DNA of 8,025 nucleotides from Ahrensia sp. (GTDB taxonomy: Bacteria; Pseudomonadota; Alphaproteobacteria; Rhizobiales; Rhizobiaceae). The translations under genes were made by a program, and so were the position numbers. The notes under the pieces are model-generated. The model worked only from the letters and a program-made list of their open reading frames with translations, was not told where the DNA came from and ran no database searches. The stretch spans positions 1-8,025 of the forward strand of contig JAHEJF010000060.1 of NCBI GenBank assembly GCA_024639025.1, given 5' to 3'. Each line of letters begins with the position of its first letter. The first letter of the stretch is position 1. Positions 7,379 through 8,025 of this stretch are shown piece after piece.

Positions 7379-7455
7379 GGGCCTGTAGCTCAGTTGGTTA
7401 GAGCCGGCGGCTCATAACCGCTTGGTCGGGGGTTCGAGTCCCTCCGGGCCCACCA
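7379..7455 (+). tRNA. tRNA with CAU anticodon, probably tRNA-Ile2 (lysidine type)
   Basis: 77 bases with encoded CCA. Acceptor GGGCCTG (7379-7385) pairs with CGGGCCC (7445-7451), one T-G pair; discriminator A7452, CCA 7453-7455. D arm GCTC/GAGC, anticodon stem GGCGG/CCGCT, loop CTCATAA (7411-7417) with anticodon CAT at 7413-7415, T arm GGGGG/CCCTC with TTCGAGT loop. The anticodon arm and the variable region (TTGGTCG) resemble E. coli tRNA-Ile2 much more than elongator tRNA-Met, and C4-G69 and C5-G68, which favour TilS recognition, are present. It would then be modified to lysidine at position 34 and read AUA as Ile. Many automatic annotations would call it tRNA-Met. Only a weak promoter candidate (TTGTCG at 7338-7343) was seen upstream. 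Confidence 0.95.
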
Positions 7456-7463
7456 CACAAAAT

Positions 7464-7490
7464 ATTGTTTTTAAACAATAAAAATATTTT
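7464..7490 (+). terminator. AT-only hairpin after the tRNA, possible terminator
   Basis: ATTGTTT (7464-7470) and AAACAAT (7473-7479) form a 7-pair stem with a 2-base loop, too tight to close fully, so about 6 pairs are realistic. It is followed by AAAAATATTTT. It lies 9 bases after the tRNA CCA, a natural place for a terminator, but the stem is weak and the T-run is short and displaced. Confidence 0.3.
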
Positions 7491-7654
7491 CACGTAGAAT
7501 TTTGCGATAATTTTCGCATTGGTTTTGATGATTCTTCTGGTCTCCCCTTTCAATATATTGCCAAATTTGCTGGTCTTTTTTTGATTTTAGTCTCCCCAAA
7601 AACTTCGTCCGAAATAGCGTTTAGAATTCAAAGGCTTAGAATCGGGGTTTGTAA

Positions 7655-7682
7655 GAGGGTTCGAGTCTCTCGGGGACCACCA
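7655..7682 (+). repeat. tRNA 3'-end remnant (T arm to CCA), possible attachment site
   Basis: The 28 bases read as a T stem GAGGG/CTCTC around TTCGAGT, an acceptor 3' half GGGGACC and ACCA. It matches the 3' end of the tRNA at 7428-7455 at 24 of 28 positions. No D arm or pairing anticodon arm can be built upstream, so this is not a whole tRNA. Such 3'-end copies are typical of att sites left when an element integrates into a tRNA gene. The acceptor GGGGACC would need a GGTCCCC 5' half, so the source may be a different tRNA from the one upstream. Confidence 0.6.
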
Positions 7683-7784
7683 TCCATTCCTCTACATTTG
7701 TAGCCTATCAATGGGCAGTCTGAATGTCTCCGTAGTAATGGGGACTTAGGGCAGTATGGAGAGCCATGGTCTGGTCGAGAGACT
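7664..7784. repeat. Imperfect inverted repeat spanning the tRNA remnant
   Basis: AGTCTCTC (7664-7671) pairs with GAGAGACT (7777-7784), and GACCA (7675-7679) with TGGTC (7772-7776): 13 pairs with a 3-base bulge (GGG) and a 92-base interior. One arm is inside the tRNA 3'-end remnant, so the second arm may be an inverted fragment of the same sequence, or the pair may fold in RNA. Confidence 0.35.
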
Positions 7785-7806
7785 GGGATTCTGAAGATAT
7801 TTTCGT

Positions 7807-8025
7807 TTATTTGAGCAGAAGTCTCCCGGGGCCATTTTCGGTGACCAAGTGTTTGGTTGGCAGATTGTGCTTTTGAACCGAGCTTTGAATCGAAAATAAT
7901 CTGGAGCTCAATCGTTGTTCGAATGGGTTCCAAATTAAATTGGGAGCCAGAGCTCGTTCTAGATTATTGATTAAGATAGCTTGTCTAAGCAGCGAAGCCC
8001 AAAACTTCGCGTTGCTCTTTCCAGG
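7807..8025 (-). CDS. Possible C-terminal end of an unrecognised gene (open at window edge)
   Basis: A minus-strand frame runs from the window edge for 72 codons to a TAA at 7807-7809. I do not recognise it. The translation begins PGKSNAKFWASLLRQAILI and ends ENGPGRLLLK; it is mixed polar with no membrane segment and no known motif. The frame also spans the hairpin at 7988-8016 and the short tRNA echo at 7820-7834, which argues against real coding sequence. A 72-codon open frame can occur by chance in DNA of this composition. Confidence 0.2.
   Translation of the reverse strand, partial: PGKSNAKFWASLLRQAILINNLERALAPNLIWNPFEQRLSSRLFSIQSSVQKHNLPTKHLVTENGPGRLLLK
7820..7834 (+). repeat. Short second echo of the tRNA 3' end
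   Basis: AGTCTCCCGGGGCCA resembles AGTCTCTCGGGGACCA at 7664-7679, differing by one substitution and one missing base. The T loop before it and the final ACCA after it are lost. It may be a more eroded copy of the same attachment sequence, or chance. Confidence 0.3.
7988..8016. other. Stable hairpin near the window end
   Basis: AGCA-GCGAAG (7988-7997) pairs with CTTCGC-TGCT (8005-8010 and 8013-8016) over 10 pairs around the 7-base loop CCCAAAA, with a 2-base bulge (GT) in the second arm. CTTTCC follows on the plus strand. It could be a weak terminator or a recombination-related palindrome; the context beyond the window would decide. Confidence 0.4.

Larger units (their letters stand above)
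7456..8025. other. Gene-poor stretch downstream of the tRNA
   Basis: No complete gene is convincing here. The first 165 bases are clearly AT-rich. The stretch holds a copy of a tRNA 3' end (7655-7682), a shorter echo (7820-7834), several (A/G)GTCTCYC motifs, small hairpins at 7464-7479, 7503-7518 and 7988-8016, and a minus-strand reading frame that is open at the window edge (7807-8025). GANTC is much denser than in the genes before it. The likely explanation is the worn boundary of DNA inserted beside the tRNA. Confidence 0.6.

Noticed and set aside
7600..7682. A complete second tRNA ending at 7682
   Set aside because: No acceptor 5' half GGTCCCC, D arm or paired anticodon stem could be found at the right distance.
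7628..7933. A 101-codon minus-strand frame across the tRNA remnant
   Set aside because: Its end (GGPRETRTLLQTP) is the usual false translation of the complement of a tRNA 3' end; no domain is visible.

Overview
The window looks like the chromosome of an alphaproteobacterium, most likely in the order Hyphomicrobiales (Rhizobiales). The evidence is a CcrM-type GANTC adenine methyltransferase, the gene neighbourhood ccrM / HAD phosphatase / mutY / dciA, a periplasmic SIMPL protein that resembles Brucella BP26/Omp28, and a moderate GC content. No genus can be named from the sequence alone.

Layout. Positions 1-643 (minus) carry the N-terminal part of a GH13 sucrose-phosphorylase-like enzyme, cut by the window edge. 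A divergent intergenic region with a degenerate CtrA-like site separates it from ccrM (812-1975, plus). ccrM ends in a good intrinsic terminator whose T-run reaches the stop codon of the convergent HAD gene (2059-2667, minus). The HAD start overlaps the mutY stop by 4 bases (mutY 2664-3740, minus). A 242-base divergent region holding three copies of an 8-mer leads to a plus-strand series: dciA (DUF721, 3983-4462), a DUF393/DCC thiol-disulfide protein (4493-4888), a Cys-rich UPF0260 protein overlapping it by 4 bases (4885-5337), a SnoaL-like protein (5401-5814) and a Tat-exported YHS-domain protein (6016-6492). A SIMPL-domain periplasmic protein converges on the last of these with a 7-base gap (6500-7237, minus). 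A CAU-anticodon tRNA follows at 7379-7455; its sequence features favour tRNA-Ile2 over tRNA-Met.

Positions 7456-8025 differ from the rest. They are AT-rich at the start, have no convincing complete gene, carry a copy of a tRNA 3' end at 7655-7682 (24 of 28 bases shared with the tRNA just upstream) and a second shorter echo at 7820-7834, and contain several short hairpins. GANTC, the presumed target of the window's own methyltransferase, is rare in the genes (8 sites counted by eye in 1-7378) and dense here (5 in 570 bases). Together this suggests the edge of acquired DNA inserted beside a tRNA, though no integrase is visible.

How the genes fit together. ccrM, mutY and dciA belong to DNA methylation, repair and replication, and sit in an arrangement familiar from this order. 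DUF393, UPF0260, SnoaL-like, YHS and SIMPL are small accessory or envelope proteins of mostly unknown role. No clear new multi-gene system is visible. The best leads are the tRNA-flanking region, the GANTC contrast, and the gene content downstream of dciA.
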